A stretch of DNA of 64,000 nucleotides from Streptomyces calvus (lineage in GTDB: Bacteria > Actinomycetota > Actinomycetes > Streptomycetales > Streptomycetaceae): positions 1 through 64,000 of the forward strand of contig NZ_VCNP01000047.1 of NCBI RefSeq assembly GCF_006782915.1, in the 5' to 3' direction. The notes beneath the pieces are model-generated. The model was not told where the DNA came from, searched no databases, and saw only the letters and a program-made list of their open reading frames with translations. Of the stretch, positions 1-6,966 are shown piece after piece. The number at the start of each line of letters is the position of its first letter. Position 1 is the stretch's first letter. The position numbers and the translations under genes were made by a program.

Positions 1-1
1 G

Positions 2-91
2 GCCGGCGACGAGAACCCGGCCCACGACGAGAACCCGGCCGGCGACAAGAACCCGGCCCTCGGCAAGATCCCGGCCGGCGACGAGAACCCC
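2..91 (+). repeat. Five 18-bp in-frame tandem units
   Basis: Five consecutive 18-bp units encode variants of Ala-Gly-Asp-Glu-Asn-Pro at 2-19, 20-37, 38-55, 56-73 and 74-91. The fourth is the most diverged. The unit is a multiple of three, so copy-number change would keep the reading frame of the host gene. The array may continue beyond the left edge. Confidence 0.85.
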
Positions 92-1105
92 GCGTACGAC
101 GGCACCGCGTACGACGACGCCGAGCGCGACGGCACCGCGTACGACGACGCCGAGCGCGACGGCACCGCGTACGACGCCGAGCGCGACGGCATGGACGCCC
201 TGATGTCCGCGCTCTTCGACGAGCCGCCGCCCGCGGACGCCCAACGGGACCCGGCGTTCCTGGCCGCGCGCGACGCCGCCGCCGCCGACCTGGCGGTGCT
301 GCGCGAGCAGCTGACGCTGATCGGCGACACACTCGCCACTCCGGCCGGCACGAAGGACACCGCTCCGGGGCGACTCAGGGCCGCTCACCCCGGCGGGCGG
401 CCGGAACCAGGCACCGGCACCCGGCAGACCGCACTCCCGCACCCGCGGCACCCCGCGACCGCCGACGACGGGCCGGGGCCCTCGCCGGCCGCCGGGCTCC
501 CGCTGAGCGCCCCGCCGTCCCGCCCGACCGCCGGCTCCCACGGCTCCCACGGCTCACGCGGCTCCCGTGAGGCGCACGGCCCCGGCCCCCGGCGTGCGCG
601 CCGGCGCCCGGTGAAGGTCGCCCTCGGCGCACTGGTCGCCGCTGCCGCCGCCACGCTGGTCGTCGGTACGGGCTGGCTGGTGACGCAGTCCGGCGGCACC
701 TCCGACGCCGCGGCGGACAAGGCCGCCGTGGCGGACTCGGGCGCGGAGGGCGGGGTCCTCTTCGGCAGTCCCCGCTACCTCGCCTGCGCCCGTCTGGTCG
801 CCGAGGGCACCGTGCTGGCGGTGGAGCCGGTGCCGGGAAGCGCCGGGACGGAACGCGTCACGTTGGAGGCGAGCCGCGTCTACAAGAGCGAGGGCGAGGA
901 CGACGGCGCGGGCGACCGCGAGATCGTCTTCCTGAGGGAGACGGCCGGCGGCCCGCCGCTGCACCCGGGCGACGGCGTGCTGGTCGGCCTGCCCCGGCAC
1001 GGCGACCGCCCGGACACGCTGATCGCCGGCGAGCAGCACATCGCCCCCGAACGGACCCGGATCGCCGACTCGCTTCCCCGGTCGCGCGGCCTGTCCTGCG
1101 ACTGA
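2..1105 (+). CDS. Repeat-rich single-pass membrane protein, 5'-truncated by the window edge
   Basis: The frame is open to the left edge, so the start is outside the window; a Met at base 191 is only an internal candidate. The visible N-terminal part is low-complexity: five 6-residue units of the AGDENP type, then three DGTAYDDAER-type units. A conserved-looking stretch follows (MDALMSALFDEP to LREQLTLIGDTLA, from base 191), then a Pro/Gly/His-rich linker. An Arg cluster precedes one hydrophobic helix (VALGALVAAAAATLVVGTGW, about bases 613-672). The remaining roughly 145 residues should be extracytoplasmic. I do not recognise the family. A cytoplasmic head, one helix and an outer domain resemble anti-sigma or signalling proteins, but that is inference only. 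A terminator-like hairpin lies downstream. Confidence 0.7.
   Translation, partial: AGDENPAHDENPAGDKNPALGKIPAGDENPAYDGTAYDDAERDGTAYDDAERDGTAYDAERDGMDALMSALFDEPPPADAQRDPAFLAARDAAAADLAVLREQLTLIGDTLATPAGTKDTAPGRLRAAHPGGRPEPGTGTRQTALPHPRHPATADDGPGPSPAAGLPLSAPPSRPTAGSHGSHGSRGSREAHGPGPRRARRRPVKVALGALVAAAAATLVVGTGWLVTQSGGTSDAAADKAAVADSGAEGGVLFGSPRYLACARLVAEGTVLAVEPVPGSAGTERVTLEASRVYKSEGEDDGAGDREIVFLRETAGGPPLHPGDGVLVGLPRHGDRPDTLIAGEQHIAPERTRIADSLPRSRGLSCD
98..184 (+). repeat. Three 30/27-bp in-frame tandem units
   Basis: Two identical 30-bp units (98-127, 128-157) and one 27-bp unit lacking a single GAC codon (158-184) encode DGTAYDDAER repeats. They sit directly after the 18-bp array in the same gene. 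Confidence 0.88.
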
Positions 1106-1182
1106 ACGACAGGCACGACGAACCACACGAACCCGACGAACCCGTCAACCAGCTCACCAGCGAAGACGCCGGACACGACGAA

Positions 1183-1212
1183 GGGGCGGGCGCCCGTACG
1201 GACGCCCGCCCC
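1183..1212. terminator. GC hairpin between convergent genes
   Basis: Ten-base arms GGGGCGGGCG and CGCCCGCCCC are separated by a 10-nt loop. The hairpin lies between the 3' ends of the membrane protein (+) and the subtilase (-), so it could stop transcription from both sides. Confidence 0.65.
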
Positions 1213-1235
1213 CCTCTCGTGCACAGTCGTTGCCG

Positions 1236-4200
1236 CTACGGAACGACCTTCTCGATCGCCACGTTGCCGACGCCCGCGACCGTGCCGCGCGCGTTGACCA
1301 GCTGGACGCGTCCGAAGAAGGCACGGCCCTCGGGAGCCGCCGCGGCGACGGTGACGTCACCGGAGACGGTGGCCGACTGGCCCGTGCCGAGCTTCACCGC
1401 GGCGGCACCGTCGACGGTGACGGAGCCGAGCGAGGCGGCGAAGAACACGTCCCGGTAGTCGTACTCCGTGGTGCCGGCCGGGACGGCGTAGCCGACGACC
1501 TCGACGGTGTACGTACCGGCGGCCGGGGAGGCGATGGAGACGGACTCCTCGGAGTCGCCGTCGGCGGAGGAGCCGACCTCGTTGCCGTCCTGGTCGTAGA
1601 CGGCCAGGTCCAGGTCGGCGGCGGCGTCGGAGACGTTGCCGATGGCCACGTCGAGCGACGCGGCGCCCTCGGGCACCTCGACGGTCGTGGTGTGCGTGTC
1701 ACCCGTCGCGATGGACGGCCGGGTGGTCTTGGACGACCCGAGCGGGCCGCCGACCAGCTTGCCCTCCAGCGCCGCCAGCTCGTTCTTCACCGTCCAGGAG
1801 GCGGCGGCCGGCGTGCCGACCTTCGCCTCGGGCACGGTCACGGTCTCCGGGTCGAAGGCCGCGCCGAGGACGGCGACGTCCAGCTTGTACGGGTTGTCGA
1901 GCAGCGGCGAGGTGCGGCGCGACTCGACCTCGATCTCCCAGACGCCCGGCTGCGGGTTCGCGTACGAACGCACGTCGGGGCGGCAGGTGTTGGCCGGGTT
2001 GGTGTAGTTCGCGTAGCAGTTGACCGTCGACGTCGGGTCGGCCGGCACACCGTACGGGTGGATGGCGATGAACCGGGTCTGGCTCTTGTCCTTCAGCCCG
2101 CTCATCGCGACCTCCAGCGTCTTCGCGCCCTCGGGCACGGTGACGAAGTAGGAGGTGGTGTCGTTGCGCTGGGCCGTGCCGGCGGCGGAGAAGGTGTACT
2201 CCAGCGGCGCGGAGACGACCACGGTGGTCAGGATCTGCTGGTCGACGCCCTCGGTGCGCGGGTCGTCGACCTCCAGGATCGCGCTCTTGAGACCGGCCGA
2301 GCCGGGTGCCGCCTGGACCTTCACGGTCACCGGCTTGTTCAGCGGCAGCGCGATGTCGTCGTCGCCGACGATGCGGAAGGTGCGGCCCGCGTTGTTCTCG
2401 AGGTCGAGCTCGTGGCGGATCGCGCGGTCCGGGCCGGACGTACGGGTGACGGTGATGTCGTACGTCTTCTTCTGGCCGGCCTTCAGGCCACCCTCGCGGT
2501 CGTACAGGCCGGTGCCGAAGCCGGGCGTCTTCAGGAACTGGTCGATCGCGGTGTCGACCGGCGCCTTCACCGTGTACGTGTGCGCGGTGGCGCCGTCACG
2601 GATGGCGTCCCAGGCGTCCTCGATGTCGATGAGGCCGGCGCCCTCCTCGTAGGCCTGCACACCGCTGATGTGCTCGGCGGTGGAGGTGAGGGCGGTGCGC
2701 AGCTTCGCCGGAGTGAGGTCGATGCCCTTCTGCTTCGCGGCGGACAGCAGCAGCGCGGAGGCGCCGGCGGCCTGCGGCGAGGCCATCGAGGTGCCCTGGA
2801 GCATGCCGTAGCCGGCCGGCAGGGAGTAGCCCGCCTCGGCGACCGGGGCGCCGGGCAGCCAGGTCTGGATGGTGTTGATCGCCGCACCGGGCGCGACCAG
2901 CGTCGGCGTGAAGCCGCCGTCCTCACGCGGGCCGCGCGAGGAGAACGGCATCATGGCGTAGTCCTTCTCCACCACGGAGCCGTAGTTGGCGGCCCAGGTC
3001 TCCTTGGAGACGGACGCGCCGACGGAGATGACCTTGTCGGCCAGCGACGGGTCGCCGATGGTGTTGGCGCCGGGGCCGGAGTTGCCCGCGGAGATCACCA
3101 GCTGGACGCCGTAGGTGTCGATGAGGCGGGTGTACAGCTCGGCGCGGGCGTTGTTGCCGTCGTTGAGCGCCGGCAGGCCGCCGATCGACATGTTGACGAT
3201 GTCGACACCGCGCTTGGTGACGAGGTCGATCATGCCCTCGGTGAGCGCGACGTTCGTGCAGCCGCCGGACCAGGTGCAGGCGCGCGAGGAGACGATCTTC
3301 GCGCCGGGGGCGGCGCCGTCCATCCGCCCGCCGAACAGGCCGTTGGCGGCGGTGATGCCGGCGACGTGCGAACCGTGCGAGCCCTCGATGACACCGATGT
3401 TGACGAAGTCGGCGGTCTTGCCGATCCAGTCGCCGCCGTAGGGGTCCATCGGGACGTCCTTGCGGACCTCCACGACGAACGGCTGGCGCTCGGCGACGTC
3501 GGTCGTCGGGTCGTCGGTGCCGAAGTACCCGACCTGGAAGCCGTCCTTGTACGGCTTCATCGGGGTGTCGTCGGCGAAGTCCTGGTTGTTGTTCAGGTCG
3601 ACGCGGACCGTGCCGGCCGCGGCGTCGTAGAGCACGCCCCAGGAGTCGGTGGTGTCGCCGTCGCGGTTGGCGTCGCCGCCCGCGTCGCCGCCGGTGGTGT
3701 ACGACTCCAGGAAGGTGCTGATCCGGTAGTCGCCGGCCGGGGCCTGCCAGGTCTTGCCGCTGTAGGTGAACGTCGGCCCGGAGACGGAGGAGACCATCGG
3801 ACGCCAGGTGCGGTCGCTGTCGACGATCGGGTCGGTCGCCGTCACCCAGTCGACGATCTTGCGTTCGCCGGTGGTGGTCTTCTGCAGCGCAGGGTGGCCG
3901 AGGTCCACACCCGAGTCGAGGATGCCGATGGTGACGCCGCGGCCGTCGGCCTTCGGGTGGTCCTCGACGAACTCGACGGCACCGGTCTCGAAGGACGGGT
4001 TGTACGGGTTCTCCGCGGGGGTCCGCTTCCCGGGCGCCGGGTAGGAGGTGCTGCCCTGGGCGCCCGCCTGCCGCGCGGTGTCGGCGGCCGGGGTCGGGTC
4101 GTCCAGCGGGATCTCCTCGCGCAGGTCGACGCCGTGCACGGAGGAGAGCTCGGTGGCGGCGGCGATCGCCGCGTCGGCCTTGCCGGTGGGGACGGTGGCG

Positions 4201-4538
4201 CGGACGTAGCCGAGCCCGTCGTGGGTCCGGCCGACCGAACCGCCCTTGACCGCGTCGAGCTGCTCGGCGACCTGCTCGGTCTTCCCGGGAGCGGTGGCGA
4301 TCATCATCGTGACGTTCTTGGCGCCGTCGGCCTTGGCCTCGGCGAGCAGCTCCGCGTCGTCCGAACCGAGCTTTTCGGCCGCGGACTTGACGTCGGCGTC
4401 GGCGGGCGGCGCGTCGGCCGCGAAGGCCGCGGGAATCGGGCCGGCCGCGGAGAGCGCGGCGACGAGACCGGCGGCCACGGCTATACGGGCCACGCGTCTC
4501 GCGCCCGATATCGGGTCGCGCTGGGAGGAGTGGGTCAT
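1236..4538 (-). CDS. Secreted S8 (subtilisin-like) serine protease
   Basis: The protein has 1100 residues. The start at 4538 (MTHSSQRD) has AAGGG six bases upstream; an in-frame ATG at 4544 abuts that motif directly. An export signal follows: Arg-rich start, hydrophobic core IAVAAGLVAALSAAGPIPAA, and a likely cleavage after AFA. An inhibitor-like propeptide precedes the catalytic domain. The triad is visible as Asp208 (GILDSGVDLGH), His388 (GSHGSHVAG) and Ser584 (QGTSMASP), with an oxyanion Asn in SAGNSGPG. The roughly 180-residue gap between Asp and His is large for S8 and marks an insertion. The C-terminal ~450 residues hold beta-rich and PPC-like domains (TYTVEVVGYAVPAG). It should act outside the cell in protein breakdown. 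It is transcribed alone, towards a shared terminator. Confidence 0.95.
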   Translation of the reverse strand: MTHSSQRDPISGARRVARIAVAAGLVAALSAAGPIPAAFAADAPPADADVKSAAEKLGSDDAELLAEAKADGAKNVTMMIATAPGKTEQVAEQLDAVKGGSVGRTHDGLGYVRATVPTGKADAAIAAATELSSVHGVDLREEIPLDDPTPAADTARQAGAQGSTSYPAPGKRTPAENPYNPSFETGAVEFVEDHPKADGRGVTIGILDSGVDLGHPALQKTTTGERKIVDWVTATDPIVDSDRTWRPMVSSVSGPTFTYSGKTWQAPAGDYRISTFLESYTTGGDAGGDANRDGDTTDSWGVLYDAAAGTVRVDLNNNQDFADDTPMKPYKDGFQVGYFGTDDPTTDVAERQPFVVEVRKDVPMDPYGGDWIGKTADFVNIGVIEGSHGSHVAGITAANGLFGGRMDGAAPGAKIVSSRACTWSGGCTNVALTEGMIDLVTKRGVDIVNMSIGGLPALNDGNNARAELYTRLIDTYGVQLVISAGNSGPGANTIGDPSLADKVISVGASVSKETWAANYGSVVEKDYAMMPFSSRGPREDGGFTPTLVAPGAAINTIQTWLPGAPVAEAGYSLPAGYGMLQGTSMASPQAAGASALLLSAAKQKGIDLTPAKLRTALTSTAEHISGVQAYEEGAGLIDIEDAWDAIRDGATAHTYTVKAPVDTAIDQFLKTPGFGTGLYDREGGLKAGQKKTYDITVTRTSGPDRAIRHELDLENNAGRTFRIVGDDDIALPLNKPVTVKVQAAPGSAGLKSAILEVDDPRTEGVDQQILTTVVVSAPLEYTFSAAGTAQRNDTTSYFVTVPEGAKTLEVAMSGLKDKSQTRFIAIHPYGVPADPTSTVNCYANYTNPANTCRPDVRSYANPQPGVWEIEVESRRTSPLLDNPYKLDVAVLGAAFDPETVTVPEAKVGTPAAASWTVKNELAALEGKLVGGPLGSSKTTRPSIATGDTHTTTVEVPEGAASLDVAIGNVSDAAADLDLAVYDQDGNEVGSSADGDSEESVSIASPAAGTYTVEVVGYAVPAGTTEYDYRDVFFAASLGSVTVDGAAAVKLGTGQSATVSGDVTVAAAAPEGRAFFGRVQLVNARGTVAGVGNVAIEKVVP

Positions 4539-4603
4539 CGGCATCCCTTGTAGGTAAGGAACGATCGTGGAGCGACCGGAGCCGATCGACCCTGGCCGCA
4601 ACG

Positions 4604-4624
4604 GTCCGGAATACGAGTCCGGAC
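4604..4624. promoter_or_regulatory. Operator-like inverted repeat upstream of the protease gene
   Basis: GTCCGGA and TCCGGAC form a 7-bp inverted repeat with a 7-bp spacer, about 65 bp upstream of the protease start. Palindromic ACGATCGT copies lie at 4561-4568 and 4623-4630. The arrangement resembles a dimeric regulator site, but no regulator is identified. Confidence 0.35.
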
Positions 4625-4760
4625 GATCGTGAGCCTTACGCAAGGGGTAGATGTTTGGCGAGCGTTGGCCGAATCGATATGGATGTATGGGGAAAACCCC
4701 CGGTGCCCTTATGGGGAGATGCACCCCGAAGGTGACAAGTCGCCCATGGGGTGCGGTGTC

Positions 4761-5084
4761 TCAGGCGTCCTTCGTGTGCGCGTAGTGCCGGGACGCCTCG
4801 GCCCGGTTGCCGCAGGCGGCCATGGAGCGCCAGCGGCGGGTGCCGTTGCGCGAGGTGTCGAAGAAGTGCAGGACGCACGCCTCGTGCGCGCAGCCGCGGA
4901 TCCGGTCCGGCGCGACGGTCAGCAGCCGCAGGTAGTCGCGGGCGGCGAGCCAGGCCGGCCCCCAGGAGGCGTCGTCACCCCGGCCGCCGTGCCGCCGCGC
5001 CGGGTCCGCGCCCGAATTCTCCCCTGCCCATCCGCGGTCGCCGCGATAACGTCGCCCGGTGCGACGGAACTTGAGGGTGGCGGC
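4761..5084 (-). pseudogene. CGNR zinc-finger protein remnant, start lost
   Basis: On the minus strand the stop is at 4761-4763. The reading frame going upstream encodes CAHEACVLHFFDTSRNGTRR, then WRSMAACGNRAEASRHY. This is the C-terminal CGNR zinc-finger domain of a family (ABATE/CGNR) whose members are usually about 180-200 residues. Only about 65 family-like residues remain. The frame is blocked by TAG at 5085-5087, and I find no ATG, GTG or TTG start before the zinc finger itself; the only ATG is inside it, at 4823. The usual third Cys ligand (W-C-S-M) reads W-R-S-M here, so zinc binding would be damaged. The divergent Nudix gene begins at 5059 and overlaps the dead 5' end. I read this as a decaying gene, not a sequencing error, because both truncation and ligand loss are present. 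Confidence 0.7.
5047..5052 (+). promoter_or_regulatory. -10 element TAACGT for a leaderless Nudix mRNA
   Basis: TAACGT fits TANNNT and ends six bases before the GTG at 5059. Transcription would therefore start at or next to the start codon. No clear Shine-Dalgarno sequence precedes this GTG. Confidence 0.45.
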
Positions 5085-5517
5085 CTACGCCGTGGTGGTG
5101 CGCGACGGACAGTTCCTGCTCGCCCGCTCCCCGGGCCCCGCGGGCGAGCCCGAGTGGGTGCTGCCGGGCGGAGGCATGGAGCACGGCGAGGACCCCTACG
5201 ACACCGTGCGGCGGGAGGTGGAGGAGGAGACCGGCTACCACGTCGAGGTCACCGGACTGCTCGGCGTGCACTCCACCCGCCGCACCTTCCCCGGCCGCCT
5301 CGGCCGCACCGTCGACCACCACGGCGTACGGCTGATCTACGAGGGCCGCGTCACGGGCGGCGAACTGCGCAACGAGATCGGCGGCTCCACGGAACTCGCC
5401 GCCTGGCAGCCGCTGGACGCCGTGCCCCGACTGGTCCGGGTGCGGCTGGTCGACATCGCGCTGAGACTGTGGCGGGAACGCCCGGCGGCGGGCCACGTGG
5501 AGACCGCGGAGCCCTGA
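5059..5517 (+). CDS. Nudix hydrolase
   Basis: The product has 152 residues, starts at GTG, and is a single-domain protein of normal length for the family. The Nudix box is complete: GGGMEHGEDPYDTVRREVEEE followed by TGY fits G-x5-E-x7-REUxEExGU, so metal-dependent hydrolysis of a nucleoside diphosphate linked to another moiety is expected. The substrate cannot be read from the sequence. There is no signal or membrane segment, so it should be cytoplasmic. It is transcribed alone; a 33-bp repeat array starts 24 bp after the stop. The start codon lies inside the antisense CGNR remnant, which fits a remnant that is no longer under selection. Confidence 0.9.
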   Translation: MRRNLRVAAYAVVVRDGQFLLARSPGPAGEPEWVLPGGGMEHGEDPYDTVRREVEEETGYHVEVTGLLGVHSTRRTFPGRLGRTVDHHGVRLIYEGRVTGGELRNEIGGSTELAAWQPLDAVPRLVRVRLVDIALRLWRERPAAGHVETAEP

Positions 5518-5541
5518 CCGCACGGCACCCCGGTGGCCCCT

Positions 5542-5747
5542 GCCGCCGGCTACCGGGGCCGGACCACGACGTACGCCGCCGGCTACCGGGGCCGGATCAC
5601 GACGTACGCCGCCGGCTACCGGGGTCGGATCACGACGTACGCCGCCGGCTACCGGGGTCGGATCACGACGTACGCCGCCGGCTACCGGGGTCGGATCACG
5701 ACGTACGCCGCCGGCTACCGGGGTCGGATCACGACGTACGCCGCCGG
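5542..5747. repeat. Six 33-bp tandem repeats spanning the 3' end of the next gene
   Basis: Six full 33-bp units start at 5542, 5575, 5608, 5641, 5674 and 5707, followed by the first 8 bp of a seventh. They differ only at a few C/T positions. On the minus strand each unit reads PAAYVVIRPR then TAG, exactly the C-terminus and stop of the gene ending at 5715. The unit carrying the gene's real end is the sixth; the other five lie downstream as copies of it. There are no spacers, so this is a minisatellite-like array and not CRISPR. Confidence 0.92.
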
Positions 5748-6764
5748 ATCGCGGTCCGCCGCGGCCATCAGCGCGGTGCGGACCACCGCCGCCTGCTGTT
5801 CCAGCGCGTCCCGCAGCTTGCGCGGAGTGAGGTGGACGACCGTGACGCCGAGGCGTTCGAGGTGCTCGCGCCGGCGGGCGTACTCGGACCACTCGGCCTC
5901 GTCCTCGGGCCGCCGGCCCGGGCGCGGCGCGCGCGTGTCCAGCTCCAGCGCCACCGCCTGCTCCGGCCAGTACGCGTCCATGACCCCGAGGTGAGGGCCG
6001 CCCGGCAGGCGCAGGTCGACGTTCCAGAACGGCTCCGGCAGCCCGTACTCGCGCACCATCCGGTACAGCCGGGCCTCCGCCAGCGCCCGCCCCTCCGCCA
6101 GCAGCGAGTCCACCGCGTCCACCACGTGCGGCCGGTTCAGCAGCTTCGCGCCGGTCAACTCCCGGACCACCGCCGCCGGTTCGCAGTGCCCGCCGCGCAC
6201 CGCCTCCGTCAGCAGCAGCCGCACGGCACCCGCGTCGTCCAGGCCCGCCACCGCGTCCGCCAGCGCACGCGGCACCGGCGCCACCGGCACGCCCGCGATC
6301 TGCTCCGGTACGGGCAGCGCCGAGGTGCGGACGATGCGCGCGCAGCCCGTCGAGCGCAGCCTGCGCAGCCGCGGCACCAGGACGTCCAGCACGTCCAGGG
6401 AGGCCGGCGGAGGAGCGGCGGAGAAGCCGTGCAGGGCCAGCGCGGCCAGCCCGGTGATCATCGCCTCGCCGTAGGAGGACACGGGCGGCTGGTCCGCGCC
6501 GGGCTGCGCCGGGACGCCCACGGTCCGCTCCCGCGCCGTGTACAGCAGCACCGCGTGCAGCCGCTCCTCGCCGGTCGGCGGGCCGGAATGGAGCAGAACG
6601 ACGCCCGGCAGCAGCTGCTGCCAGGGCCCGCCGGGGCGGCACCGTTCGCCGGTCTCGGCGCCGGAGACGCCCCGGGCGCGCAGCTGCGCCTGGGTCAGCA
6701 CCCGGCGCGTGCCGTCACAGAGCTGGTGCAAGGGGCGGGGGGAGAGCGGGGTGTCGTGGTTCAT
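5715..6764 (-). CDS. Hypothetical protein, possible AbiEi/DUF559-like architecture
   Basis: The start is set at 6764 (MNHDTPLSPRPLHQL), giving 349 residues; the frame stays open to 6950 but that upstream part looks non-coding. The N-terminal region (LCDGTRRVLTQAQLRARGV, then GPWQQLLPGVVLLHSG) has the helix-rich pattern of the winged-helix start of AbiEi-type antitoxins. The C-terminal third has HLGVMDAYWPEQAVALELDT followed by EWSEYARRREHLERLGVTVVHLTP, the D...ExD layout of a very-short-patch-repair/DUF559-like nuclease fold. Both assignments are by eye and tentative. No toxin partner lies next to it. The stop codon sits inside the sixth unit of the 33-bp array, so the last residues AAYVVIRPR are part of the amplified unit. 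Confidence 0.7.
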   Translation of the reverse strand: MNHDTPLSPRPLHQLCDGTRRVLTQAQLRARGVSGAETGERCRPGGPWQQLLPGVVLLHSGPPTGEERLHAVLLYTARERTVGVPAQPGADQPPVSSYGEAMITGLAALALHGFSAAPPPASLDVLDVLVPRLRRLRSTGCARIVRTSALPVPEQIAGVPVAPVPRALADAVAGLDDAGAVRLLLTEAVRGGHCEPAAVVRELTGAKLLNRPHVVDAVDSLLAEGRALAEARLYRMVREYGLPEPFWNVDLRLPGGPHLGVMDAYWPEQAVALELDTRAPRPGRRPEDEAEWSEYARRREHLERLGVTVVHLTPRKLRDALEQQAAVVRTALMAAADRDPAAYVVIRPR

Positions 6765-6866
6765 GCCCGGCAATTTCCCGCCTTCAACCCGCTTTTGAAC
6801 CCGTGTTACACGTCCGTCGACAAACAAGGACAAGGGCGCACTGAAGGACGCATGTTCGGAAACGAA

Positions 6867-6900
6867 AACCCCTGGTCCGTTCGGGTGAGGACCAGGGGTT
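6867..6900 (-). terminator. Terminator of pepN
   Basis: Perfect 12-bp arms AACCCCTGGTCC and GGACCAGGGGTT are separated by 10 nt. The hairpin lies 67 bp past the pepN stop, before the next gene on the same strand. Confidence 0.8.
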
Positions 6901-6966
6901 ACGGCTCGATTGCCCGCATTCCGTAACGGCTTCGGGCGGGCCCGCGTCACACGGGCCCGGTCGGGC

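Noticed and set aside
1230..4553. A plus-strand open frame of about 1100 codons opposite the protease gene
   Set aside because: It is antisense to a clear S8 protease with an intact triad; its composition (Arg, Val, Gly, Asp repeats) is the usual shadow pattern.
5542..5747. CRISPR array
   Set aside because: The 33-bp units are directly contiguous with no spacers, contain coding sequence and a stop codon, and no cas genes are nearby.
5533..5994. A plus-strand frame with six AAGYRGRITTY repeats
   Set aside because: It is produced by the 33-bp array read on the opposite strand of the real gene end, and the rest is antisense to that gene.
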